Shown here: positions 1 to 9,106 of the stretch, piece by piece
How positions within the stretch are numbered: the stretch's first letter is position 1
Layout: each line of letters opens with the position of its first letter
Source: Armigeres subalbatus
Taxonomy: Eukaryota > Arthropoda > Insecta > Diptera > Culicidae
DNA length: 64,000 bases
Direction of reading: 5' to 3'
NCBI RefSeq assembly: GCF_024139115.2
Contig: NC_085139.1
Location: 138,315,121 to 138,379,120, forward strand
Notes under the pieces: generated by a model
The model's input: the letters and a program-made list of their open reading frames with translations, nothing else
The model's database searches: none
Told to the model about the DNA's origin: nothing
Translations under genes and position numbers: made by a program

Positions 1-49
1 CATACATAAGAAAGGTATTAAATTGTATTTTAAGAAATATTCATTATTA

Positions 50-727
50 CCGTGGGGCATCGAAATCCGTACACTTAGGCACCTTAGTATATGAAAAAGT
101 CATTAGAAAATAGGAATCGAATGTAAATAAAACGTTTGTCACTGACACAGGAGCATGAAATCTTCTAATTTTGAGGTGTTTCAAATTTACTCATTAAAAA
201 CTACGAAAAACATGATAAAATAATGGATAAAATCAACTACTCCTGACTCAAAATCCGTCCACTGTGGACGGATTTCGAATCAAAGGATCAAAAGCCGTAC
301 AGCTATTATTTAACTAAATATTTAAATTGAAGCAGTCTGATTGACTAAACTACTACTGTAAATAGTTCGATACGCACCTGGAGAAGCGATCCCTTCGATT
401 TGTATTCCGCTTATTTTATGTCACGATTCGCAATTAGCAATTAAAACACAGTTACTTTTGGTGCAATTATGCTCTATCCGAAAACAAAATGGCGGAAAAA
501 ACTCGGCGTTTAGTGGGTGGCGGTTTGTTTTTGATTTTTGCTGTTTTCATTTCAAAGCCTTCTTTCCATTTCTTTGCCCTAGAAGCCTATTGCCAAATAT
601 CTGAACAGGATAAGATACATTATTTCTACATCCTTTAATAATTTAATTACCTTTAACACCCTTTAATTTATTGATATCTCATGAGGTGGACGGATTTCGG
701 TGCTGTACGGATTTCGGTCCCGCACGG
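50..727. mobile_element. Non-coding MITE with TA target duplication (Tc1/mariner type)
   Basis: The two ends form a terminal inverted repeat. The left end reads CCGTGGGGCATCGAAATCC and the reverse complement of the right end reads CCGTGCGGGACCGAAATCC. Both are followed by GTACA, and both are flanked by TA (48-49 and 728-729). The interior has no coding sequence and holds further copies of the CGAAATCCGT motif, including a near-perfect palindrome at about 247-275. TA duplications are typical of Tc1/mariner-mobilised MITEs, so the family assignment is inference from the ends alone. Confidence 0.7.
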
Positions 728-1000
728 TATTTATTTTCTCAGACTAAGACCGGAGTCGCCCGTGCAGTGCATTAAAGTCTTCTCCTTTCCACAGCTGCTC
801 GTCACCAATCACGTAGTCTGCGGAGGGTCCGCAAATCGTTTTGAACCTGAACGATCCACCTTGCTCATTACGCACCTCGCCTTCTCGTTCCCGTCGGATC
901 GCTGTCGATTACTACTTTCACCGGATTACTGTCCAACAGTGTGGCTACGTGCCCAGCCCACCACAGTCGTCCGATTTTCGCGGTGTGAACAATGGTGGTT

Positions 1001-1290
1001 GGGGCCCTCCTTAGCCTAGCGGTAAGAAGCGCGGCTATAAAGCAAGACCATGCTTAGGGTGGCCGGGTTCGATGCCCGGTGCCAATCTAGGCAATTTTCG
1101 GTTTGGAAATTCTCTCGAATTCCATGGGCATAAAAGTATCATCGTGTTAGCTTCATGATATACAAATGCAAAAATGGTAACTAGGCCTAGAAACATCGCT
1201 GTTAATAACTGTGGAAATGCTGAATGGACACTATGCAGCGAGGAGGCAATGTTCCAGTGGGGGATGTAATGCCAATAAGAAGAAGAAGAA
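1001..1290 (+). mobile_element. Feilai-type tRNA-derived SINE, full length
   Basis: A 290-bp element flanked by a perfect 14-bp target-site duplication (987-1000 and 1291-1304, GAACAATGGTGGTT). The 5' part is tRNA-like with Pol III promoter boxes. The body matches what I recall of the Aedes Feilai SINE, including the segments around TAAAAGTATCATCGTGTTAG and TAACTGTGGAAATGCTGAAT, and the 3' end is a (GAA)n tail. Intact TSDs and tail show LINE-mediated retroposition. It has no coding capacity. Confidence 0.93.
1012..1076 (+). promoter_or_regulatory. Internal Pol III promoter (A and B boxes) of the SINE
   Basis: Box A is TAGCCTAGCGGTAAG at 1012-1026. Box B is GGTTCGATGCC at 1066-1076, one base away from the GGTTCGANTCC consensus. 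Their spacing is typical of a tRNA-derived internal promoter. Confidence 0.75.
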
Positions 1291-1304
1291 GAACAATGGT
1301 GGTT

Positions 1305-2967
1305 CTCCCAATCTTCATTCGCCTCCTCCATGTATCGTCCGCTATCTGCACCCCACCATAGATGGTACGCAGCACTTTCCTTTCGGAAACTCCAAGCGCA
1401 CGTTGTTCCTTCACGAGCATCCTCCAGGTCTCATGTCCGTGGTGGACTTCCGGTCTACTGGTCTGTTAAGGTATCAAACGGGTGCTAAATCATCTATCCC
1501 CACATTCTTTGGTGTTGTTCTCAAATATGGTAAAATCTCGTTTTCCCGGAAAATCAGAAAACTATGACTGGTTTAAACAAAGTCAATTTTCTGATATCTG
1601 ATTCCTAGACTATTCAAATTCATAACCGGCGCTTTGTGAACCTCTGATTGATTATTTAACCAACATGCTTCTTCTTACCGTCCCGAGTATCGAAGCGTTT
1701 ATGGGCGTGTGGTCTACATACAGGTCTCCCGACCCACGCTGGACGTCCATGGTTCGAACCCGCCAGTCCGCCGCACTTTACTTTTTCAAAAAGGTTACAT
1801 ATTGCAATTCATACTGATTCCTTGTGGCAAATTTCCATAAGACGTTTGTTCGAAAATTTGGCTCATGTTTAGCTCAGTGTATTATGCTGATCACTTGTAT
1901 TTTCTGAAAATTTGTACCAACAATGAAACACGAGATTCAAATGTTTAGTGGTTTAGTGTATGAATGCGTCATTTAAACTAGGGATTATTCCACTTTTCAA
2001 ATGCACTTTTCAATTTTTTTTATTGATTTGAAAATGTTTCAAACATGGATTGAACGCTGCTGGAAAGACCAACTGGCTTGTTCTATTTTGATCCAGATTC
2101 AAACTAGAATATGTAGTGTTCGATAATTTGCAATAAAACTAATTTTACAGATTTTACTATTTATGATAGATTTTACAGTTATGAGCACAATCAAAGTTAA
2201 TTTCCTTTATTTCGAACTAAATCTTTCGCATGTTGTGCAATTGTACAAATCGAGTTACAGACATAGTAATCTAAGTTATGTTTATTTGTTCCAAAATTGT
2301 GAAAAGAGCCGATAGGACGCTTAGGCCATTCTTGAAAGTTAGCCTAGAGTAAATGGGGCGAACCAATTATGCAAATTGTATTTTTAGTAATAATGAATGG
2401 ATTGGCATACCTTCTAGTAACTTTAAAATATAAAATTGAAAACATGAAAAAAAAACGGGACTACCGAAAGAATTGCTTCAGCAGTAAATTCTGTTTGGCA
2501 CGAATTCTCAGTTAAAAAATAATGGTAACTGTCGAATAACTAATAAAATATTTTTGTCTTTTTCGTTTTCAGGTATGTTTTTGACAGAAATTACAAGGAA
2601 CACTTAAAAAGGTAACATGTATTGTTAAGTTCATCACGGTTACAGCTCTGACTTCTTTCGATAAGACAAGGTCAGAAATTTAATATCAAGGTATTTTCTG
2701 TATAAAGCAAAACGAGCATGACGAGAATAACAGATGTACCCATCCTACAGTGATTGTGCCTTTCTCGTGCATGTGCATTATAGACTCTCTAATGCCCAAC
2801 ATCGCTTTCAAACGGGGTACTTTGATTATTTTTGGTAGTTTTCAATCGTTCAGATTTCCAAAGGCTTTTTTTAACTTTATTAAAGAGATTTTCAGCCCTA
2901 GGCTGGCTCAAAATAGGCTATTGATTTTAGTCAATAATGTAAACTCCAATGGATTGTAAAATGTGTT
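1305..2967. other. Gene-free AT-rich stretch
   Basis: No gene is recognised. A short tRNA-like segment with a B-box-like GGTTCGAACCC lies near 1755-1765, but its arms do not pair as a tRNA. At 2875-2910 there is a module (TTTATTAAAGAGATTTTCAG followed by CCCTAGGCTGGCTC) that recurs at about 45611-45652, so it is a dispersed repeat. Confidence 0.5.
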
Positions 2968-3229
2968 AAGAAAATTATTTTGAGCTTTTTAGTGGAATGT
3001 CTTCACTTGTCATAAGACGAGTTTGTACAATCCCATTGAATTCCACCACTTAATAGTATCTTGACAGATACGTATTTCGACCTCAACAGTAAGGCCGTCT
3101 TCAGTGTCAACTCGAAGTCGAGTCAAGTACGAGACACTGAATACGGTTGAGGTCGAAATACGTATCTGTCAAGATACAATTAAGTGGTGGAATTCAATGG
3201 GATTGTACAAACTCGGCTTATGACAAGTG
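2968..3229. mobile_element. Inverted-dimer repeat carrying a hammerhead motif (Penelope-like or retrozyme-like)
   Basis: Two roughly 100-bp arms face each other around about 3115. The left arm (3006-3104) ends in the hammerhead core read on the minus strand. The right arm (3136-3229) repeats the same sequence in reverse, but its hammerhead core is damaged (CTGAATA, with part of stem II deleted). A second copy at 62110-62270 matches the left arm and shows that this copy is two units joined tail to tail. A 56-bp fragment recurs at 30301-30356. There is no coding sequence. The relationship to Penelope-like elements is inferred from the ribozyme motif only. Confidence 0.65.
3056..3110 (-). ncRNA. 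Hammerhead ribozyme-like motif, type I (copy 1)
   Basis: Read on the minus strand from 3110. Stem I 5' strand is TTGACA (3110-3105), then the core CTGAAGA (3104-3098) and one unpaired C. Stem II is GGCC (3096-3093) pairing with GGTC (3082-3079), with one G-U pair, around a 10-nt loop. GAAA follows (3078-3075). Stem III is formed by the palindrome ATACGTAT (3075-3068), then C at the predicted cleavage position 3067. Stem I 3' strand TGTCAA (3066-3061) pairs perfectly with TTGACA. A palindromic stem III without a loop is the arrangement known for hammerheads of Penelope-like elements, which act as dimers. Activity is not shown by sequence alone. Confidence 0.65.
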
Positions 3230-3441
3230 TAAAATGTAATTTAAAATTAAATTTCAAAATTGTACACATTTATAAAACATGTTGAAAATTGAGTTTTTTT
3301 CTGTTCATTCGTATTTCGTTCGTATACGTACCTTTAAAGAGTGAAATATTTGTAGCCCGCGTTGGCCTGAGTCATTTTCTGTCGTATTGGCCGGGTTTTA
3401 TCACTGTTCTGCTCGTATGGATCCCAGAATTCATAATAAGT

Positions 3442-4460
3442 GTTTATTTATTTATTTATTTCATTTAATTCCAACTGACTATTACAGTCTTATTGGAATA
3501 CTTATACTATATTACTACAAAAAAGCATCATTTCAATTATACTTTCAAACTAAAAATAACATAAATATCAATGAAAACATTATCTCATCTTGCACAAAAT
3601 AAAAAAAATCCTCGCCTAACAACTTACAACATAAAACGATAATTACAATTACATTCACATCAAATTTCGTTCACATACTAAATTAATTATGTTTTATGAG
3701 TTCTATGCTTTGGTATCCACACTGCCGATCGATGCTCAAACTTTCGGTATTTCAGTCCAGTAGGCCAAGTTGTCGGTAGCATTGCTAACGATTCTAGCTT
3801 CGAATCCAGCACAACTTTGAATGAAAGGTAATCCAACTCATCTCTCGTTCGTCCCTTTGGTATTAGATTCCTTATCCGAACCGTTCTGTGATCATCAACA
3901 TTGAGGCATTCACAAATAAGCTGCTGAACATCTTTTTCAGTAGCACGACAGTCGATGTTAGTAACAAATAAACAAAATGTATTGTTACAGTGAGTGCAAT
4001 CATGTGTATTCGCGCTGGCGTTCGAGTCAACATTGCAGCTACTGACTTTCGTCCCATTCAACAAATGATGGCTAGTATATGATGGCACAGGGGTTGAATG
4101 TAGGTTCTCGTTCTCGTAAAGTAGTTACTATGTGGGATGAAAGTGGCAAGCGCATCAACAATTTCTTCAACTTTCAATTTCAATTCTGCAATATCCGATT
4201 CGACAGTATCGGTTTTAATAGACGGATCTTCATCGTCAGCGGTCGCTGCTTCAGCATCGGCATCACGGTTGGTACAATATTCAGCTAAGCAACCGTCACA
4301 CATCCACAGGATGTTTTTCGTAAACAGCGCACACACAGTTGCTTCAGATAGACCAATACAAGAAGCATGGAATCGTTTAGCGCACCTCCCTTCGCAGATG
4401 GTATAACGCTCACTTTTACGATCAATGCAACGTAAGCATTTATTGCACTCCATTTTGATC
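3442..4460 (-). mobile_element. ORF1-only non-LTR retroelement remnant with (AAAT)n tail
   Basis: On the minus strand an ORF1 (4453 to 3687) is followed directly by about 220 bp of AT-rich 3' sequence that ends in (AAAT)n, seen as TTTATTTATTTATTTATTT at 3443-3461 on the + strand. No endonuclease or reverse transcriptase lies between ORF1 and the tail. The 3' tail implies retroposition. I found no clear target-site duplication, and the 5' limit (about 4460-4640) is uncertain. Confidence 0.6.
3687..4453 (-). pseudogene. LINE ORF1 with PHD-like zinc finger and RRM-like domain, frameshifted
   Basis: Two overlapping reading frames (4453-4058 and 4088-3687) encode one ORF1-like protein broken by a frameshift near 4058-4088. 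The N-terminal 55 residues hold a PHD/RING-like Cys/His array: CNKC at 3-6, CEGRC at 20-24, H29, C32, and CDGC at 52-55. A short acidic and coiled stretch follows (about 60-105). The second frame carries an RRM-like fold with FCLFVTNIDC near its start and later YRKFEHRS. The role would be RNA binding in a retrotransposition complex. Insect LINE ORF1 proteins with a PHD finger plus an esterase or RRM are known, but the clade (CR1, L2 or Jockey) cannot be fixed without the missing ORF2. It could also be a domesticated fragment, but the tail and frameshift argue against that. Confidence 0.55.
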
Positions 4461-4649
4461 CGACAATTAAAACACTATATTGCAGGTGTTATTGCTTCTA
4501 TTCTGTTCTTTTCTGTCGTACAACAAGATATTACAGGTTTTGCTTCACAATTCGTACAAAAACACTATTTTAGAATGATAATACTAAGAGAAATACGGCT
4601 ATAATTTTTTAGCGCGCGGGAAGTATGCCGTTCGGCTTTAACACATAGA

Positions 4650-5130
4650 TATTAGATGTTGGGACTTGTTATGTGGTCCTCCTATCCGGAGTTATTCTGG
4701 CGGGTCACTGGGTCAGATGCAGTAAATTTGACGCCAACATCCTTTTTTGGCGATATAACAAAACTTCACGGGACATTTATGAGCTTTATGGAAGGACGAT
4801 CGTGGTTTTTGAGACATTCCTCCTTGTACAGCTTCGAGTCCATCGTCTTATTCGTCACAAACACTTAGGTCTTTGCCCCACAGTTGCATATCCCTTGCCA
4901 AAATCATCAGTTTTTTTTGCAAGTTTGTCCAAAAATCAAACTTAAACTTCGCAGGAACTACTCCTCGTGCCGTCACCGTGTAGAATTTTTGGCTAGGAAG
5001 CTGTCCGAAGTCCATTTTGACGTAGGTTCCATCGTCGATGAGCAGGATTATCAACGTGGGTGTGCAGACTTTTTTCTCTCCTTTCGGCTTCCACCTGGAA
5101 TAATTTTTGACACGCTGCACGAAACTTCGT
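4650..5130 (-). pseudogene. ITmD37E (DD37E mariner-like) transposase remnant, minus-strand copy
   Basis: The minus-strand frame from 5120 to 4848 contains the first catalytic block, DDGTYVKMDFGQLPSQKFY, followed by a conserved VPAKFKFDFW segment. Downstream, in shifted frames, are FVTNKTMDSKLYKEECLK (about 4870-4800) and a decayed stretch ending near 4670 that aligns loosely with the second Asp-to-Glu region. Several frameshifts and stops make it dead. The family (ITmD37E, known from mosquitoes) is recognised from these motifs and from the better preserved opposite-strand copy next to it. Confidence 0.65.
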
Positions 5131-5225
5131 GAAATTTATACCACAGCAAGTGGGCGCCTAGGTAGACAAACCGCTGTAAAAGAATTCTTGCAGCGGTCAC
5201 TTTCCATGCCGCTGCAATACAATAA

Positions 5226-5690
5226 ATGATTCCGGATTCTAAATGGACATGGCTTTACTTCAAGGCGGACACCAAACAAATCCCCGGCCTCGAGTTTTTT
5301 GTCGGTACGTCCCGCATGGAGGTTCCGGAAAAGTTCCGGAAGAGAAAAATGGACAAATTCGCAAAGAAGTACCGGACGGTACAGCAAGCCGTACGTTACA
5401 ACCGGCACCGTAAACAGGCAGATTTATCGAGAAGAATGCTTGCAAAAGCGCTTGCTACCCTTCCTCCGCTCTCACCGCGGTCCCACGCTGTTCTGGCCGG
5501 ATCTCGCTTCGTGCCATTATACCAAGCCTGTAGTGGATTGGTACAAAGCGAAGGGCGTTAATGTGGTCCCGAAAGAGGCGAACCCGCCAAATACTCCAGA
5601 ACTTCGTCCGATCGAAAAGTTTTGGGCGATAATGAAGAAGAAATTGAAGAAAAGCGGAATTTTTGGTAATCATTTTTGTGTGTCTCATTT
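5226..5690 (+). pseudogene. ITmD37E transposase remnant, plus-strand copy
   Basis: The C-terminal half of a DD37E transposase. A frame starting at 5226 carries the block before the active site (VPEKFRKRKMDKFAKKYR). After a frameshift near 5390 the frame reads GTVNRQIYREECLQKRLLP, then the second catalytic Asp in WPDLASCHY, then the Glu in LRPIEKFWAIMK. I count 37 residues between that Asp and Glu, which defines DD37E. It ends at about 5685. The first Asp region is not recognisable in this orientation. It lies head to head with the minus-strand remnant at 4650-5130, about 100 bp apart. Confidence 0.75.
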
Positions 5691-5891
5691 TTTCCGAGTC
5701 CAATCTTTAGGGATTATAACAGAACCAAAAATCATTGTGGTACCTGTTCCAGAAATGGCCTACAACAGTGTTACGACGCCGCATTAACAGCCTTGGTTGC
5801 AGCATAACGGGCAACCTGACAGCTCGCGCTTTGTAGTAGTAGTAGTAGTAGTGGTGTAGAGGAGCGAAGAGAGGAGATACACTGGTGGTGC

Positions 5892-6512
5892 GTGGGTATT
5901 GTCGAGGGCAATTTGCCGAAAAAGTGGTTCTGTCCAAGCGATGCCTGTCAGGAGATGGCCAAGGAGTACCAAAGGAGGAAGATCGTCAAGAAACATCAGA
6001 CACGTAGTCAGAGGGACGCCGATGAATCCGACAAATCCAGCACGAATGCCCAATTGGTGGCTTCTAGTGTGGAAGCAAAGGTGCGTTCGCTGGAGGAGCG
6101 ACAGAAGCGGCAGATGAAGGAGTTGGAAGTGGAGATGCAGCGGCGGAAGAAGAAGAAGGAGGTGCAGCGTGCTCTAGAGCGGAAGAAGGTGGAAATGGAG
6201 TTGCAAATGCGTGCCGAAGAAGAAGAAAAGCAGAGGGCCTGGCAAGCCGAAATGTTTCAGAAGAAGAAGGAGCAGATGGGTCGAATGAAGGAGAGCCAGA
6301 AGACTTTCGAGCAGCAAAGGGCTGCCATGGACAAGAAGATGGCGGATATTTCAACTTCCAAGGTGCCTAAGCCATCGTCGAAATATGTTGGTGACGACCT
6401 ACGAGCGGGAAGTGCCAGCAAAATTCAACAAAATGTGTTGAAGCTGACCCAGAAGAACGCCATTAGGCTAGCAGAAGACGACGAGGACACCGGAGAGGAG
6501 GACGAGGACTAA
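5892..6512 (+). pseudogene. BEL/Pao Gag N-terminal region: PHD-finger end plus long coiled coil
   Basis: A 206-residue frame. The first 20 residues are the end of a PHD finger (KKWFCPSDACQE), and in-frame codons just upstream (from 5880) add another Cys. Residues about 55-160 are an almost uninterrupted Glu/Lys/Arg/Gln-rich coiled coil, followed by an acidic end (EDDEDTGEEDED). PHD plus coiled coil at the Gag N-terminus is typical of one mosquito BEL/Pao group. The ATG here is unlikely to be the original start, because the finger is cut. Confidence 0.7.
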
Positions 6513-6599
6513 ATGAGAAGCCGGGAAAAGAAGGTCTAAGGAAAGAGGAGGTCTGTATCTCCAAAGCGAAGCCAGCACTTCCAATGTGACCGCAAACTA

Positions 6600-7310
6600 G
6601 AGACTCCTGAGACCGTGCAACTACTGTCGCGGAACGAGCCATCGGCTGCGACACTGCACGGAGTTCAAGATGTTGCGGTACACAAGGCGCCAGAAGCTGG
6701 TAAACCGCGAAAAGCTGTGTCACGTGTGTCTCAACGAACACGGAGGCCAGTGCAAGTTCAAGATCCGCTGCAACATCGGCGAATGCAGGGAGTTCCACAA
6801 TCCGCTGATGCACTCAGTCAGAAACGTGGTCGGGATGAGTGCGCATATCCAGACAAACTGCACTGTCATGTTCCGCATTACTTCAGTACGTCTTTACTGC
6901 GTTGGGAAGTCTGCTACTATGTTGGCGTTCCTGGACGAAGGTGCTTCCGTTACTCTGGTGGAGAAAAAGAATTACAAGAGTGGCTGACCATGGACTGACA
7001 ATATCTCGAGAGTGGAAGACACGCGGAGGATGAATCTGTGGGCGCGAGCACGAGTACCAGTGCGGGCGGCAAGATCTTACTGCATACCGTCCACACAGTT
7101 GGAAAGCTGATGCTGCCACATCAGAGGTTTGACAATGAAGAACTTTTTGCACAGTACGAGCACATGCGGGGGTTGCCGATCGAGTCGTACGACGGGCAGC
7201 CGCAGTTGCTCATTGGAGCGAACAATATCCATTCGTTTGCTCCCTTGGAGGCGAAGGTGGGCACCCCAATGGAACCGATCGCGGTTCGAACAAAAAATCC
7301 ATTAACTCTC
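6600..7310 (+). pseudogene. BEL/Pao zinc-knuckle and aspartic protease region
   Basis: In the frame from 6670, CHVCLNEHGGQCKFKIRC, C and H residues near 6780-6810 form the paired zinc-knuckle region. The aspartic protease motif appears as FLDEGASVTL (about 6925-6955; D-E-G in place of D-S/T-G). After frameshifts, 7038-7300 encodes the conserved domain that follows protease in BEL polyproteins, with PQLLIGANN and GTPMEPIAVRTK. Its role in an intact element is polyprotein cleavage. This copy is dead. Confidence 0.7.
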
Positions 7311-7312
7311 AG

Positions 7313-8302
7313 TTGCTGTCAGGACCGGATATGCTCGTTCCACTAGTCAAAGTCCTCTCCGGTTTCCGCGAATGGCGGATTGCTTTCGGTGGCGACTTGA
7401 ATGAGATGTTCCATGAACTAAAGATTCGCCCCGAGGACAAGCAGAAGCAGCGGTTTATTTCCCGGAAATCTCCGGAGAAACAACCCAACGTTTACGTTAT
7501 GGACGTAACGACTTTCGGGTCGACAAGTTCCCCATGCTCGGCGCAGTTTGTGAAGAACCGGAAGGCGGAAGAATTTGCTGCACAATATCCGAAGGTATCG
7601 GCAGCGATTATCCACCGTCATTACGTCGACGACTATTTCGACAGCGTCGACAATGTGGAAGCGGCCATTAAACTGGCGTTGGACGAAAGATTGGTCCATC
7701 TGAAAGCAGGAAGAGTTGCAGCCATACCTGCTGGAGGGAAAGCGACCGACAAAACGGCTTGTCGCAAGCTGTGTGATGGGGTTTTATGATCCACTTGGGT
7801 TGCTGTCATTATTTACCATCCACGGCAAAACTATCATCCAGCATCTCTGGCGTTCCAATGGGACGACGAAATCGACGAAAAATCCTGGACGTTGTGGCAG
7901 CGATAGATAAATTTGTTGCCAGGGGTCGAAACTATCTGGATTCCTCGCTGTCATCTCGGAGGCGCCAAGTCGATTCCCTGGAAGTCCACATCTTCACCGA
8001 TGCCAGCGAACACGCATACGGTTACGTAGCCTATTTGCGAGCGATAATTGAGGGTGAGGTCCGCTGCAGCCTGATGATGTCCCGGGCCAAGGTGGCCACG
8101 ATAAAGCGGCAGTCGATTCCCCGTTTGGAGCTGATGGGAGCCGTTCTGGGGGCGCGAATGAGCCAGACAATTCTGAGCACGCACTCGTACCAGTCGCCGG
8201 ACAGTTATCTGAACGGATTCCCGCACCGTATGTAGTTGGCTCAACTCGGATCAAGCTAACGAAGGTTGCGGACTGGCGATGGATTCTGACCAAGCTGAAC
8301 AT
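7313..8302 (+). pseudogene. BEL/Pao reverse transcriptase and RNase H remnants
   Basis: The frame 7313-7789 starts inside the RT palm (GDLNEMFHELKIRPEDKQ, motif A) and includes the active-site motif YVDDYFDS at about 7620-7645. The RT N-terminal part is missing, so there is a deletion between the protease-linked domain and RT. The frame 7786-8235 contains the RNase H signature IFTDASEHAYGYVAY and later the conserved IPRLELMGAVLGAR. Frameshifts near 7700-7790 and 8235 break the reading frame. Confidence 0.8.
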
Positions 8303-8362
8303 CGCAGACGTGCTGACGAAGTGGGGTCAAGGTCCGCCGTTACAAAGTGATGGAGACTGGTT

Positions 8363-9106
8363 TTGTGGACCCTCGTTTCTATATCGGCCGCAAGAACTGT
8401 GGCCAACGCGAGAAGTAGGGTTCGGAGAGACCAACGAAGAAGCTCGAGGTGTCATTCTATTCCACAGGGCAATCAACGTCGAACCGAACCGGCTACAACA
8501 AAGCAGCAGCAGCTGATGAAGACAATTGCAGCGAACTACGAATCCGAATCCGAACTACGCCGCGAAGAGCTCCAGCAAGCAGTTACCATTTTGTGGCGGC
8601 AGGCGCAATGGGACAGTTTTCCGGACGAAATGAGCATACTATCCAACAGTTTGAACCGAGAGCCGGGAGCGCAAGTGGAAACCACCAAGAAGAGTAGCCA
8701 AATTTACAAAAGTTCACCGGTTTTAGACGACGAAGGGGTGTTACGTATGTATGAAAGGCTGGCAAACTGTGTGGAGAGTTCCTTCGACCAACGGTACCCG
8801 ATAATTCTGTCGCGTTCACACGCGATAACGCAGAAGCTGATACAGCACTACCACGAGCAGTTTGGACACGGTAATTCGGAAACTGTATTCAATGAGATGA
8901 GGCAGCGGTTTCGGATCCCGAAAATGCGTCCAGCGATACATCAGGTAGTAAGCAATTGTATCTGGTGTAAGGTCAACAAGTGTCGTTCACGAACACCTAG
9001 AATAGTAGCAAAATTTGTTTCACGGGAAAATCCGCTGACCAAAGGTAGGGTAGTTGTACCGTACTTCAACATCCAAAGCAAAGGTATCACAGAGGAAATT
9101 ATTTAG
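8363..9106 (+). pseudogene. BEL/Pao pre-integrase region and integrase zinc domain
   Basis: A 247-residue frame. The C-terminal half holds the H2C2 integrase zinc domain: HYHEQFGHGNSETVFNEMR supplies the histidines and CIWCKVNKC the cysteines (about 8850-8990). The frame then runs to a stop at 9104-9106 before the DDE catalytic core, so the core has been lost. Confidence 0.75.

Larger units (their letters stand above)
5880..9106 (+). mobile_element. Decayed, internally deleted BEL/Pao retrotransposon
   Basis: Gag, zinc-knuckle and protease, reverse transcriptase, RNase H and integrase zinc-domain remnants follow each other in BEL/Pao order. All are broken by stops and frameshifts. The 5' end is cut inside the N-terminal PHD finger, next to the ITmD37E remnants. 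The 3' end stops before the integrase catalytic core. No LTR was found. It is much older than the BEL/Pao copy at 31067-35608 and belongs to a different lineage, with PHD plus coiled-coil Gag. Confidence 0.85.

Noticed and set aside
1700..1790. tRNA-like segment with GGTTCGAACCC
   Set aside because: B box present, but T-stem, anticodon stem and acceptor stem do not pair. It is probably a decayed SINE head.
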